Below, in pieces: positions 25,046 through 32,951 of a stretch of DNA of 64,000 nt (within the stretch, counting starts at the first letter, position 1; the number at the start of each line of letters is the position of its first letter). The notes under the pieces were generated by a model. That model did not search any database. It was not told where the DNA came from and saw only the letters and a list, made by a program, of their open reading frames with translations. The DNA is from Pseudobacter sp. (GTDB lineage Bacteria > Bacteroidota > Bacteroidia > Chitinophagales > Chitinophagaceae). The translations under genes and the position numbers were made by a program. The stretch lies in the NCBI GenBank assembly GCA_017849455.1, contig JAFIGX010000015.1:82071-146070 (forward strand), read 5' to 3'.

Positions 25046-26797
25046 ATGAGCACAACTACAACAGCACCGAAAAAGGTTGTCGAAGAGAAAGCAACTACCA
25101 AACCTACCACTTCCATCAGCGGATCGGTGGCGGTGCTGGAGGCGTTCCTGGCCGAAGGCGTAGATACCATCTTCGGTTACCCGGGGGGCGCCATCATGCC
25201 CATTTATGATGCCCTGTATGATTACCAGGACAAACTGAAACATATCCTCGTGCGTCATGAGCAGGGCGGCATTCATGCCGCCCAGGGATATGCGAGAACA
25301 TCGGGAAGAGTGGGTGTGGTATTCGCTACCAGTGGGCCTGGCGCTACGAACCTGGTCACCGGTCTGGCAGATGCCATGATCGACAGCACGCCCGTTGTCG
25401 CCATCACCGGCCAGGTATTCGCTCACCTGCTGGGGACCGATGCCTTCCAGGAAACGGACGTGATCAACATCACCACGCCTGTCACCAAATGGAATTACCA
25501 GGTAACGGATGCCACGGAGATCCCTGCCGTTCTGGCCAAAGCATTCTACATCGCCAAAAGCGGCAGGCCCGGCCCTGTATTGATCGATATCACCAAGAAT
25601 GCGCAACTGCAAAAATTCGATTATGCAGGATATGAAAAATGCGACCATGTCCGCAGCTATCGCGCAAAACCCAATGTACGTAAAGAATACATCGAAGAGG
25701 CCGCCCAACTGATCAACAGTGCTGAAAAACCTTTCGTGCTCTTCGGACAGGGTGTGATCCTCGGAAAAGCAGAAAACGAATTCAGGAAATTCATCGAGAA
25801 AAGCGGTATCCCCGCAGCCGCTACCATCCTCGGTTTGAGCGCGCTCACTACCGATCATCCTTTGCATGTAGGTATGCTTGGCATGCATGGCAATTACGGG
25901 CCCAATGTGCTCACCAATGAATGCGATGTGCTCATCGCGGTAGGCATGCGGTTCGATGACCGTGTAACCGGGCGGCTCGACAAATACGCCAAGCAGGCGA
26001 AAGTGGTACATCTCGATATCGATCCCGCAGAGATCGACAAGAATGTAAAGGCAACGGTCCCGGTATGGGGCGACTGCAAGGAAACATTGCCGCTGCTCAC
26101 GGAGCTGGTTGAATCGAAAGTATACCCGCAATGGTTGCAGCGCTTCCGCGATCACCAGCAGCAGGAAGAAGAAGCCTGTATCCATGCCGAGCTCAATCCC
26201 ACCACTGAACAGATGACGATGGGAGAAGTGATCAAAACATTGAATGAACTCACCAAAGGAGATGCCGTGATCGTAACGGACGTAGGCCAGCACCAGATGG
26301 TAGCCTGCCGTTATGCAAAATTCACACAATCGAAAAGCAATGTCACTTCCGGTGGACTGGGCACTATGGGTTTCGCGCTGCCGGCAGCCATCGGCGCCAA
26401 ATTCGGCGCTCCTGAAAGAACAGTGGTAGCGATTATCGGTGATGGTGGTTTCCAGATGACCCTGCAGGAGCTGGGCACCATCATGCAATGTGGTATACAG
26501 GTAAAAATACTCATCCTCAATAATCAGTTCCTGGGCATGGTTCGCCAGTGGCAGCAACTGTTCCACGACAGGCGCTATTCGTTCGTGGATATCACCAGTC
26601 CGGATTTCGTTCAACTGGCGAAAGCCTACCATATAGAAGGGGCCAGCATTTCAGAGAGAACTGGCCTCGAAGGGGCACTGAAGAAAATGTTGGAGCATGA
26701 TGGCTCTTACCTGCTGGAAGTAATGGTAGGAAAAGAGAACAATGTATTCCCGATGGTGCCGCAAGGGTGCAGTGTAGCAGAAATCAGATTGAAATAA
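25046..26797 (+). CDS. ilvB: acetolactate synthase large subunit
   Basis: Thiamine-diphosphate enzyme condensing pyruvate with pyruvate or 2-ketobutyrate. The 583-residue protein shows GYPGGAIMPIYDALY and the catalytic Glu in RHEQGGIHAAQGYAR. The TPP/metal motif runs from GDGGFQMTLQELGT to NNQFLGMVRQWQ. An N-terminal extension of about 25 residues (Thr/Lys-rich) precedes the conserved fold. It is followed by the regulatory subunit gene after 21 bp. Confidence 0.96.
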   Translation: MSTTTTAPKKVVEEKATTKPTTSISGSVAVLEAFLAEGVDTIFGYPGGAIMPIYDALYDYQDKLKHILVRHEQGGIHAAQGYARTSGRVGVVFATSGPGATNLVTGLADAMIDSTPVVAITGQVFAHLLGTDAFQETDVINITTPVTKWNYQVTDATEIPAVLAKAFYIAKSGRPGPVLIDITKNAQLQKFDYAGYEKCDHVRSYRAKPNVRKEYIEEAAQLINSAEKPFVLFGQGVILGKAENEFRKFIEKSGIPAAATILGLSALTTDHPLHVGMLGMHGNYGPNVLTNECDVLIAVGMRFDDRVTGRLDKYAKQAKVVHLDIDPAEIDKNVKATVPVWGDCKETLPLLTELVESKVYPQWLQRFRDHQQQEEEACIHAELNPTTEQMTMGEVIKTLNELTKGDAVIVTDVGQHQMVACRYAKFTQSKSNVTSGGLGTMGFALPAAIGAKFGAPERTVVAIIGDGGFQMTLQELGTIMQCGIQVKILILNNQFLGMVRQWQQLFHDRRYSFVDITSPDFVQLAKAYHIEGASISERTGLEGALKKMLEHDGSYLLEVMVGKENNVFPMVPQGCSVAEIRLK

Positions 26798-26818
26798 AAT
26801 CATGTATAAAAAGAGATT

Positions 26819-27409
26819 ATGTCAAAGCAGGAATTTACGCTTACGGTCTATACCGAGAACCAGATCGGTTTGCTGAACCGTATTGCGATCATTTTTTCGC
26901 GCAGGAAGATCAATATCGAAAGCCTCAATACTTCTTCTACGGAGGTTGAAGGCATCCATCGCTTCACCATCGTGATCCATGAAACGGAGGAAGTGGTGAA
27001 AAAACTCTCTCGCCAGATCGAAAAACAGGTGGAAGTATTGCGTGCCTATTACAACAACAACGAGGAGATCGTTTGGCAGGAAATGGCCATGTACAAAGTG
27101 CCTACCGATGAGATCGCCGAGAAAGTGAAAGTGGAAAGGCTGCTCCGCCAGTATGGAGCCCGTGCGGTAGTGATCAGGAAAGACTATACCATATTTGAAG
27201 CTACCGGTCATCGTGAGGAGACCGACAAGCTCATCAGTGTGCTGGAACCTTATGGGTTGCTGGAATTTGTGCGCAGCGGAAGGGTAGCCATTATCAAGGC
27301 CACCCGTGGCTTCCACGAAAAGTTGAAAGAGTTCGAAAAAAGGCAGCCCGGTGAAGAAGTGGTGGAGAATGAATTTTTGAACAGGAAGGATGAAGTGTTC
27401 TCTATGTAA
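26819..27409 (+). CDS. ilvN: acetolactate synthase small (regulatory) subunit
   Basis: The 196-residue subunit has an N-terminal ACT domain (about 4-80; TVYTENQIGLLNRIAIIFSR, then IESLNTSSTEVEGIHRFTI) that usually binds valine for feedback inhibition. A C-terminal ACT-like domain (about 85-165) follows, with a charged tail. The protein is longer than the enterobacterial small subunits (about 96-165 residues) and typical of IlvN/IlvH in other phyla. It pairs with IlvB encoded just upstream. Confidence 0.94.
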   Translation: MSKQEFTLTVYTENQIGLLNRIAIIFSRRKINIESLNTSSTEVEGIHRFTIVIHETEEVVKKLSRQIEKQVEVLRAYYNNNEEIVWQEMAMYKVPTDEIAEKVKVERLLRQYGARAVVIRKDYTIFEATGHREETDKLISVLEPYGLLEFVRSGRVAIIKATRGFHEKLKEFEKRQPGEEVVENEFLNRKDEVFSM

Positions 27410-27460
27410 TCACCCAAAAGAGTTAATAACAACCAGTAATAAAAAACAATCGTAAACCAG

Positions 27461-27485
27461 CTAAGAGACTACTTCAATCTCTTAG
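27461..27485 (+). other. small hairpin between ilvN and ilvC
   Basis: CTAAGAGA (27461-27468) pairs perfectly with TCTCTTAG (27478-27485) across a 9-nt loop. A-rich sequence follows, with no T-run on the coding strand. It lies 16 bp before the ilvC ATG and may be an mRNA processing or stability element. Confidence 0.35.
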
Positions 27486-27500
27486 CCCAAAAAAACTATC

Positions 27501-28586
27501 ATGGCAAAATTAAATTTCGGTGGTGTGGAAGAAAACGTTGTAACCCGCGAGGAGTTCCCACTGGCCAAAGCGCAGGCGGTTTTGAAAAATGAAGTAGTGG
27601 CTGTGATCGGCTACGGTGTTCAGGGGCCTGGTCAGGCATTGAACCAGAAAGACAATGGCATCAATGTGATCGTTGGTCAGCGTAAAAATTCCAAAACCTG
27701 GGATAAGGCTGTGCGTGATGGGTTCGTGCCTGGTGAAACGCTGTTCGAGATCGAAGAAGCGCTGAAACGTGGCACCATCATCTGCTACCTGCTGAGCGAT
27801 GCGGCCCAGATCCAGCTCTGGCCAACTGTGCAGAAATATTTAACTCCCGGTAAAGCATTATATTTTTCTCATGGCTTCGGTATCACCTTCAACGAACAGA
27901 CAGGCATTGTTCCCCCCAGGGATGTAGACGTGTTCCTGGTGGCGCCCAAAGGTTCCGGCACTTCTCTCCGCCGTATGTTCCTCCAGGGCCGTGGTTTGAA
28001 CAGCAGTTATGCCATCTTCCAGGATGCTACCGGCAAGGCTAAAGAAAGAGTGATCGCGCTCGGTATTGCCGTGGGCAGCGGTTACCTTTTCGAAACGGAT
28101 TTCAAAAAAGAAGTGTACTCCGACCTTACCGGTGAAAGAGGAACACTGATGGGGGCCATCCAGGGCATTTTTGCTGCACAGTATGAAGTGCTGCGTAAGA
28201 AAGGACATTCTCCTTCTGAAGCATTCAACGAAACGGTGGAAGAGCTTACACAATCTTTGATGCCGCTGGTGGCCGAGAACGGGATGGACTGGATGTATGC
28301 CAACTGCTCCACCACTGCCCAGCGCGGCGCATTGGACTGGTGGAAGAAATTCCGTGATGCCACATTGCCTGTCTTCAATGAACTATATGAAAGCGTAGCC
28401 GCCGGCAAGGAAAGCCAGCGCTCCATCGATTCCAACAGCCAGCCGGATTACCGTGAGAAACTGGAAGCCGAGCTGAAAGAGCTGCGTGAAAGTGAAATGT
28501 GGCAGGCCGGTAAAACAGTGAGAAGCCTGCGCCCTGAGAACCAGGCAGCGCAGCCGGCGAAGAAGGCAGCCGCAGCAACGAATTAA
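27501..28586 (+). CDS. ilvC: ketol-acid reductoisomerase
   Basis: NADPH-dependent isomeroreductase of Val and Ile synthesis. The 361-residue protein has the nucleotide-binding loop AVIGYGVQGPGQALN (His-Ala of many KARIs is replaced by Gly-Pro, as is common in Bacteroidota), LVAPKGSGTSLR and the KARI C-domain with SDLTGERGTLMGAIQG and ANCSTTAQRGALDWW. It ends in a low-complexity Ala/Lys tail (about 345-361). A 163-bp spacer with nested inverted repeats separates it from ilvA. Confidence 0.95.
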   Translation: MAKLNFGGVEENVVTREEFPLAKAQAVLKNEVVAVIGYGVQGPGQALNQKDNGINVIVGQRKNSKTWDKAVRDGFVPGETLFEIEEALKRGTIICYLLSDAAQIQLWPTVQKYLTPGKALYFSHGFGITFNEQTGIVPPRDVDVFLVAPKGSGTSLRRMFLQGRGLNSSYAIFQDATGKAKERVIALGIAVGSGYLFETDFKKEVYSDLTGERGTLMGAIQGIFAAQYEVLRKKGHSPSEAFNETVEELTQSLMPLVAENGMDWMYANCSTTAQRGALDWWKKFRDATLPVFNELYESVAAGKESQRSIDSNSQPDYREKLEAELKELRESEMWQAGKTVRSLRPENQAAQPAKKAAAATN

Positions 28587-28596
28587 ATTGTTTTGC

Positions 28597-28730
28597 CATG
28601 AAGGCACGGCGGAAATAATATTGAAAGGGTAAAAAGTTGAAATGTTGATAAGGGAAGCATGAAATTCGGCGATCACTTGTAAACCTGTCGACTTTTCAAC
28701 TTATCAACCAATTTCTTCGTGCCTTCGTGG
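28597..28730. repeat. nested inverted repeats between ilvC and ilvA
   Basis: Outer arms CCATGAAGGCACG (28597-28609) and its near-perfect complement (28718-28730, one mismatch) belong to the AAGGCACGAAGG-type family also seen at 15716-15768. An inner pair GTTGATAAG (28644-28652) / CTTATCAAC (28700-28708) lies inside them. This may form a cruciform or partial terminator within the ilv operon. Confidence 0.6.
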
Positions 28731-28749
28731 TAAAAAATAAACTAACAAC

Positions 28750-30006
28750 ATGAGCACTTCAACCAACACATCAGCGACACTTGAATTCCACAAAGCAGCC
28801 ATGCGATTGAGGAAAGTGGTGAACAGAACACCGTTGATGTACAGTCATAACCTCTCCCGCAAATATGAATGCAATGTATACCTGAAGCGGGAAGACCTGC
28901 AGGTGGTACGTTCCTACAAGCTGCGCGGCGCTTATAATATGATGAGCAGTCTGCCTACCGAGCAGCTCCGCCAGGGCGTTGTATGCGCCAGTGCCGGCAA
29001 TCATGCACAGGGATTTGCTTTCTCCTGCAAGCGCCTCGATGTAAAAGGAGTTGTGTTCATGCCCATCATCACCCCCAATCAGAAAGTGAAACAAACCAAA
29101 ATGTTTGGGGAAGATAATATCGAGATCAGGCTCATTGGCGATACGTTCGATGACTGCGCCATTGCCGCTAGAAAATTCACGGAAGAAAATGGAATGACCT
29201 TCATTCCACCATTCGACGATCAGCGGATCATCGAAGGGCAGGGAACGGTGGCGTTGGAGATCCTCGAAGATCAGTCGGACATCGATTACCTGTTCGTACC
29301 TGTTGGAGGGGGAGGGCTCAGTGCCGGGGTAGGATCATATTTCAGGACCTATTCTCCCAAAACTATCATTGTGGGGCTTGAACCGGAAGGCGCCCCATCG
29401 ATGAAAAGGGCACTGGAAGCCGGTCATCCCGTTACACTGGAAAATATCGAGCGCTTCGTGGATGGCGCTTCCGTAAAAAGGGTAGGCGATATCACCTTTT
29501 CCATCTGCCGCGAAGTGCTGAATGAGATGCATCTCGTTCCCGAAGGAAAAGTGTGCAGCACTATCCTGAAACTGTACAATGAGGAAGCCATCGTGGTAGA
29601 GCCTGCGGGCGCCTTATCGATCGCGGCGCTCGACGACTATGCCACTGCCATCAAAGGCAAAAATGTGGTCTGCATTGTAAGTGGCAGCAATAATGATATC
29701 GACCGCATGCAGGAGATCAAAGAGCGCAGTCTGCAATATGAAGGGCTGAAACATTATTTCCTGGTACGTTTTGCGCAGCGGCCCGGGGCACTCAAGGAAT
29801 TCGTGAACCATGTGCTGGGGCCCAATGATGATATTACCCGTTTTGAATTTATTCAGAAACACAACAAGGAAACAGGGCCGGCGCTGGTAGGCGTAGAGCT
29901 GAAGTGCAGGGAAGATTATGATGTGCTGATGGGCAATATGCGGAAATACCATATCAACTATACCGAGCTGAACAAGGACGACAACCTGTTCGGTTATTTG
30001 GTATAG
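28750..30006 (+). CDS. ilvA: threonine dehydratase (threonine ammonia-lyase), biosynthetic type
   Basis: PLP enzyme making 2-ketobutyrate from threonine, the entry to isoleucine synthesis. The 418-residue protein shows the PLP-Lys motif VRSYKLRGAYNM, the Asn loop ASAGNHAQGFAF, and VPVGGGGLSAGVG. A single C-terminal ACT-like regulatory domain (about 330-418) starts near HYFLVRFAQRPGALKEF, shorter than the two-ACT enterobacterial enzyme. It is the last gene of the ilv series. No strong terminator was found directly behind it. Confidence 0.94.
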   Translation: MSTSTNTSATLEFHKAAMRLRKVVNRTPLMYSHNLSRKYECNVYLKREDLQVVRSYKLRGAYNMMSSLPTEQLRQGVVCASAGNHAQGFAFSCKRLDVKGVVFMPIITPNQKVKQTKMFGEDNIEIRLIGDTFDDCAIAARKFTEENGMTFIPPFDDQRIIEGQGTVALEILEDQSDIDYLFVPVGGGGLSAGVGSYFRTYSPKTIIVGLEPEGAPSMKRALEAGHPVTLENIERFVDGASVKRVGDITFSICREVLNEMHLVPEGKVCSTILKLYNEEAIVVEPAGALSIAALDDYATAIKGKNVVCIVSGSNNDIDRMQEIKERSLQYEGLKHYFLVRFAQRPGALKEFVNHVLGPNDDITRFEFIQKHNKETGPALVGVELKCREDYDVLMGNMRKYHINYTELNKDDNLFGYLV

Positions 30007-30095
30007 CGGAGGGTAAAGGAGCACCCCTATGGTGTGTTCTTTTCACACAATAAAAAAAATTTCCGTTAACTATATGTTTACCAAACATTCATTTA

Positions 30096-30103
30096 TATAT
30101 TTG
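30096..30103 (+). promoter_or_regulatory. -7 promoter element of the SAM riboswitch
   Basis: TATATTTG matches TAnnTTTG exactly and lies 17 bp before the P1 helix of the riboswitch, giving it a promoter independent of ilvA. Confidence 0.55.
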
Positions 30104-30120
30104 CCCCAGTTCTTACGGTT

Positions 30121-30259
30121 ACTTATCCAGAAAGGCTGAGGGAAACGGGCCCGATGAAGCCTTGACAACCTTCCATCGACATGGTACGCGCATCATATCA
30201 CCATTGCGATGGAAAAGGTGCCAATTCCTACCCTGGTCAGATACCGGGGAAAGATAAGT
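30121..30259 (+). promoter_or_regulatory. SAM-I (S-box) riboswitch aptamer
   Basis: The S-box consensus elements are in order. P1 is ACTTATC (30121-30127) / GATAAGT (30253-30259). The conserved 5' region reads AGAAAGGCTGAGGGAAAC, then GGGCCCGATGAAGCCTTGAC, then AACC. P3 is a helix CCATCG/CGATGG, followed by AAGGTGCCAATTCC and a P4 helix. SAM binding stabilises P1. A mutually exclusive hairpin downstream (30268-30273 with 30306-30311, enclosing TATAGG/CCTATA) sequesters the terminator left arm and would act as the antiterminator. Confidence 0.88.
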
Positions 30260-30305
30260 CAGTGCACAGCTTTGAAAGTTATGCTATAGGCATTCCTATA
30301 CTATT

Positions 30306-30342
30306 AAAGCTCACCTGACTTTGTTCGGGTGAGCTTTTTTTT
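30306..30342 (+). terminator. riboswitch expression-platform terminator
   Basis: AAAGCTCACC (30306-30315) pairs with GGTGAGCTTT (30328-30337) and is followed by a run of T to 30342. It should form when SAM is bound. Confidence 0.8.
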
Positions 30343-30418
30343 CGCCCGCCAGTTCTTTAAATGCTGAATACAACTTTTGTTTAATAGTAGATTTTCTCAT
30401 GTGACCGTTTGGTCTATC

Positions 30419-30452
30419 CAGGGATTGTTTTCACTTTCCCTGCTTTTTTTTT
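30419..30452 (+). terminator. second terminator-like hairpin between riboswitch and RteC-domain gene
   Basis: CAGGGA (30419-30424) pairs with TCCCTG (30437-30442), followed by C and nine T (30444-30452). The stem is short but the T-run is long. It lies between the riboswitch terminator and the next gene, and no convincing ORF lies between the two terminators. Confidence 0.5.
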
Positions 30453-30538
30453 CGACCGACTGAAAGCATTTGGTGACAGAGGGATGGCAGCGGCTCTGAT
30501 AGCAACTCTCCGCCCTGCATTTAACAATTCCCTGAACT

Positions 30539-31099
30539 ATGAAAGAACAGTCCCAATTGTTGTATCAACAGATGATGGCCGGGATCGACCAGTGTAGCCT
30601 TCTGTTTACTACCGAGAAGGAGCAGATCGAATGTTGCTTCCAGGCATGCGAGAAAACATGGAATGAACAACAGAAATTCTTGCAGCATTATCATTTCAGC
30701 AACGACAAGGAGGAGATCTGGTTCTTCAAAACAGTGAAACCCGCTCTTACCGGTATGCTGGAATACTATGCCCTTGTTTACAAAGCCAATCTTTTTGTCC
30801 CCGAAGAAGATCCCGGCGAAATCATCAATTTCTGGCAGAAAGAATTACGCTATACCCGGAAATTCTTCCGGGAACATGAAACCTTCTATAATTATTTCAA
30901 ATCCGGCAGCACCGAAATGGATGAACTGTATTTCGTGCGTGCCAATAATGATCCTACTTTCGTGCCCCCGCAACGGACCTATAATCTCGATCCCCAGTCT
31001 TCCACCACCTACGATCACCTGCTGGCCGGCATCCTGGCACGGGAGAAATATGAACACTACGTTGAGGGCAGGATCTCCGCCTTGGAGATAGACGCATGA
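30539..31099 (+). CDS. RteC-domain protein
   Basis: The 186-residue protein resembles the RteC family, named for the regulator of conjugative-transposon excision in Bacteroides. The recognisable core is EIWFFKTVKPALTGMLEYY, then LRYTRKFFREHETFYNYFKS and the tail YDHLLAGILAREKYEHYVEG. It is shorter than CTnDOT RteC and there is no integrase, tet or transfer gene nearby, so it is a chromosomal family member of unknown role. It lies 196 bp downstream of a SAM riboswitch terminator, an unexpected neighbour. Confidence 0.8.
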   Translation: MKEQSQLLYQQMMAGIDQCSLLFTTEKEQIECCFQACEKTWNEQQKFLQHYHFSNDKEEIWFFKTVKPALTGMLEYYALVYKANLFVPEEDPGEIINFWQKELRYTRKFFREHETFYNYFKSGSTEMDELYFVRANNDPTFVPPQRTYNLDPQSSTTYDHLLAGILAREKYEHYVEGRISALEIDA

Positions 31100-31111
31100 T
31101 TTTCGAGTTGG

Positions 31112-31228
31112 CAGTTTGCAGTGGGCAATTTGCAGTTCGGGGCAGTCTTTACAAAGCTAATTGAACCCAAGCAAGCTGATAGAAAGGCAAAGGAATGGTA
31201 CCAACTGCAAATTGCCCACTGCAAACTG
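31112..31228. repeat. 26-bp perfect inverted repeat with 65-bp loop
   Basis: CAGTTTGCAGTGGGCAATTT plus GCAGTT (31112-31137) is repeated as its exact reverse complement at 31203-31228. It sits between the RteC-domain gene and the sigma gene. The arms themselves contain short direct repeats (TTTGCAGT). It may act as a terminator or be a mobile palindromic element. Confidence 0.75.
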
Positions 31229-31365
31229 TCATACAGTCCTTTATTTGCCAGGTCTTTACAACATTCCAGGATCCCATGGGGGTAAAACCATTTCCGGTTG
31301 TCATATATAATAAAGGACAATTGGCGGAAGCAGCTATATTTGACGGCAGATATCAAACCCTTCGA

Positions 31366-31926
31366 ATGGCAGTTACTGATGCGGGAAGTATTCAACTGCT
31401 GGAAACAGCATTTGAAAAGGTTTTTAAAAGTCATTTTAAGAATCTGCACGCCTATGCCTGTACCATCGTCAAAGATGATATGACAGCAGAGGAAATGGTG
31501 CAGAACGTTTTCTACAAGATCTGGGAGAGAAAAGGCCAGCTCCATATTCAAACTTCCGTCACTGCCTACCTGTACAGGGCAGTATACCACGAAAGCCTCA
31601 ATCACCTGAAACATCAGAAAGTGAAACAGGCCTATCAGTCCTATGCTGCCTGGCAAATGAAAAATGAATCGGATAACGCATCTAAAAAAGTTTTACTGGG
31701 AGACCTCGAACAGCAATTGCAAACGGCATTGAGTGAATTGCCGGAGCAATGCCGCACCATTTTCCAGATGAGCCGTTTCGAAGAGCTGAAATACCAGGAG
31801 ATCGCCGACCGGCTCGAACTTTCCATCAAGACCGTAGAAAACCAGATGGGAAAAGCGCTGAAATTGTTGCGGCAGAAACTGATCGATTTTCTTCCACTTA
31901 TCATCTTAATTCTACCCAACCTCTAA
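31366..31926 (+). CDS. ECF RNA polymerase sigma factor
   Basis: The 186-residue sigma factor has region 2 at about 18-85 (FKSHFKNLHAYACTIVKDD, then EEMVQNVFYKIWERKG) and region 4 at about 120-172 (LPEQCRTIFQMSRFEELKYQ, then IADRLELSIKTVENQMGKAL). The frame is open upstream to 31195, but that part runs through the inverted repeat and does not look like protein, so Met at 31366 is preferred; 31276 is another option. The FecR gene begins 32 bp after its stop, making a sigma/anti-sigma pair with the STN-repeat protein downstream. Confidence 0.9.
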   Translation: MAVTDAGSIQLLETAFEKVFKSHFKNLHAYACTIVKDDMTAEEMVQNVFYKIWERKGQLHIQTSVTAYLYRAVYHESLNHLKHQKVKQAYQSYAAWQMKNESDNASKKVLLGDLEQQLQTALSELPEQCRTIFQMSRFEELKYQEIADRLELSIKTVENQMGKALKLLRQKLIDFLPLIILILPNL

Positions 31927-31958
31927 AACCAATCGGATTGAATGCCTATTTACACGAT

Positions 31959-32933
31959 ATGAACGATGACCTGCTGGTGAAATACCTGCTGGGTGAGGCA
32001 TCTGCCAGTGAGCGGAGGGAAGTGGAGAACTGGGTGGCCGCCGATCCGGGCAATCAGCGCTATTTCGATCATTTCAAGCTGATCTGGGAGAAGAGCAAAA
32101 AACTGGCCGCTACCAGTACGGTCGATGAAGAACAGGCCTGGAGGCGATTTCAGCAAATCACCGGTCAATTGCCCTCCGAACAGCCGGCTCTCAGGTCGAT
32201 CAACAGGAGAATGAGATCGCTGCGCGTTGCTGCGGTGCTGGTACTTACAGCCGGCATCCTCGGACTGGGATACCTGCTCTGGAAGCAGAACACCATTCCC
32301 CGCGAGATCGTGATCTCCACAGGTCCTCAGCCACAGTCGGACACACTGCCCGACGGCTCCATCGTTGTTCTCAATAAAAAATCTTCCATCACCTATCCAA
32401 CTGCTTTCAAGGGTGGTAACAGGCCCGTACAATTAAAGGGCGAAGCATTTTTCCGCATCACGCCCGATAAAGACAAGCCTTTCGTGGTGCAGATCAATGA
32501 TGTGACCGTTACCGTGCTCGGAACTTCCTTCAACGTTAAAAGCATCAATGGCAAAACCGAAGTGATCGTCGAGACCGGGCTGGTGAAAGTGAGCCGTGCA
32601 CAGCAATCCATTCAGCTCAAACCGAAAGAAAAGCTGCTGGTATCTCCGCAGGATCCCCTCCTCAACAAGGAAAATGTAACCGACCAGCTCTACAAGTATT
32701 ACCGCACCCGCGAATTTGTTTGCGATAACACCCCTTTGTGGAAACTGGTCGATGTGCTGAATGAAGCGTATGATACCCATATCGTGATCGAAAGAAAAGA
32801 ACTGAAAAGCCTGCAGATAGATATACCCCTTTACGATGAATCACTCGACAGGATACTCGAGCTGATCGTAGAAACCTTCAAAGAATACAAGATCCAGGTA
32901 GTCAAAAATGATTCAACCATCTTATTGAAATAG
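31959..32933 (+). CDS. FecR-family anti-sigma factor with DUF4974 tail
   Basis: The 324-residue protein has a cytoplasmic N-terminus (MNDDLLVKYLLGEASASERR), one membrane helix (about 86-106, VAAVLVLTAGILGLGYLLW), a periplasmic FecR domain (about 125-225) with LPDGSIVVLNKKSSITYP and LKGEAFFRITPDKDKPF, and a DUF4974-like tail to the end. The start at 31959 is chosen because the frame upstream overlaps the sigma gene. It is followed after 18 bp by an STN-domain repeat protein rather than a TonB receptor. Confidence 0.93.
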   Translation: MNDDLLVKYLLGEASASERREVENWVAADPGNQRYFDHFKLIWEKSKKLAATSTVDEEQAWRRFQQITGQLPSEQPALRSINRRMRSLRVAAVLVLTAGILGLGYLLWKQNTIPREIVISTGPQPQSDTLPDGSIVVLNKKSSITYPTAFKGGNRPVQLKGEAFFRITPDKDKPFVVQINDVTVTVLGTSFNVKSINGKTEVIVETGLVKVSRAQQSIQLKPKEKLLVSPQDPLLNKENVTDQLYKYYRTREFVCDNTPLWKLVDVLNEAYDTHIVIERKELKSLQIDIPLYDESLDRILELIVETFKEYKIQVVKNDSTILLK

Positions 32934-32951
32934 TTTTACCTATTGATTGGC

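Noticed and set aside
30409..30597. 62-codon ORF between the SAM riboswitch and the RteC-domain gene
   Set aside because: It starts with TTG, overlaps the RteC-domain gene in another frame and spans a terminator-like hairpin. No family pattern.
30539..31099. Conjugative transposon signature because of RteC similarity
   Set aside because: No integrase, mobilisation, tet or transfer genes and no attachment-site repeats are visible nearby. RteC-domain proteins also occur outside such elements.
31749..31958. N-terminal extension of the second FecR protein
   Set aside because: The open frame overlaps the sigma gene region 4 in another frame and does not resemble FecR. The conserved start is MNDDLLVKYLLG at 31959.
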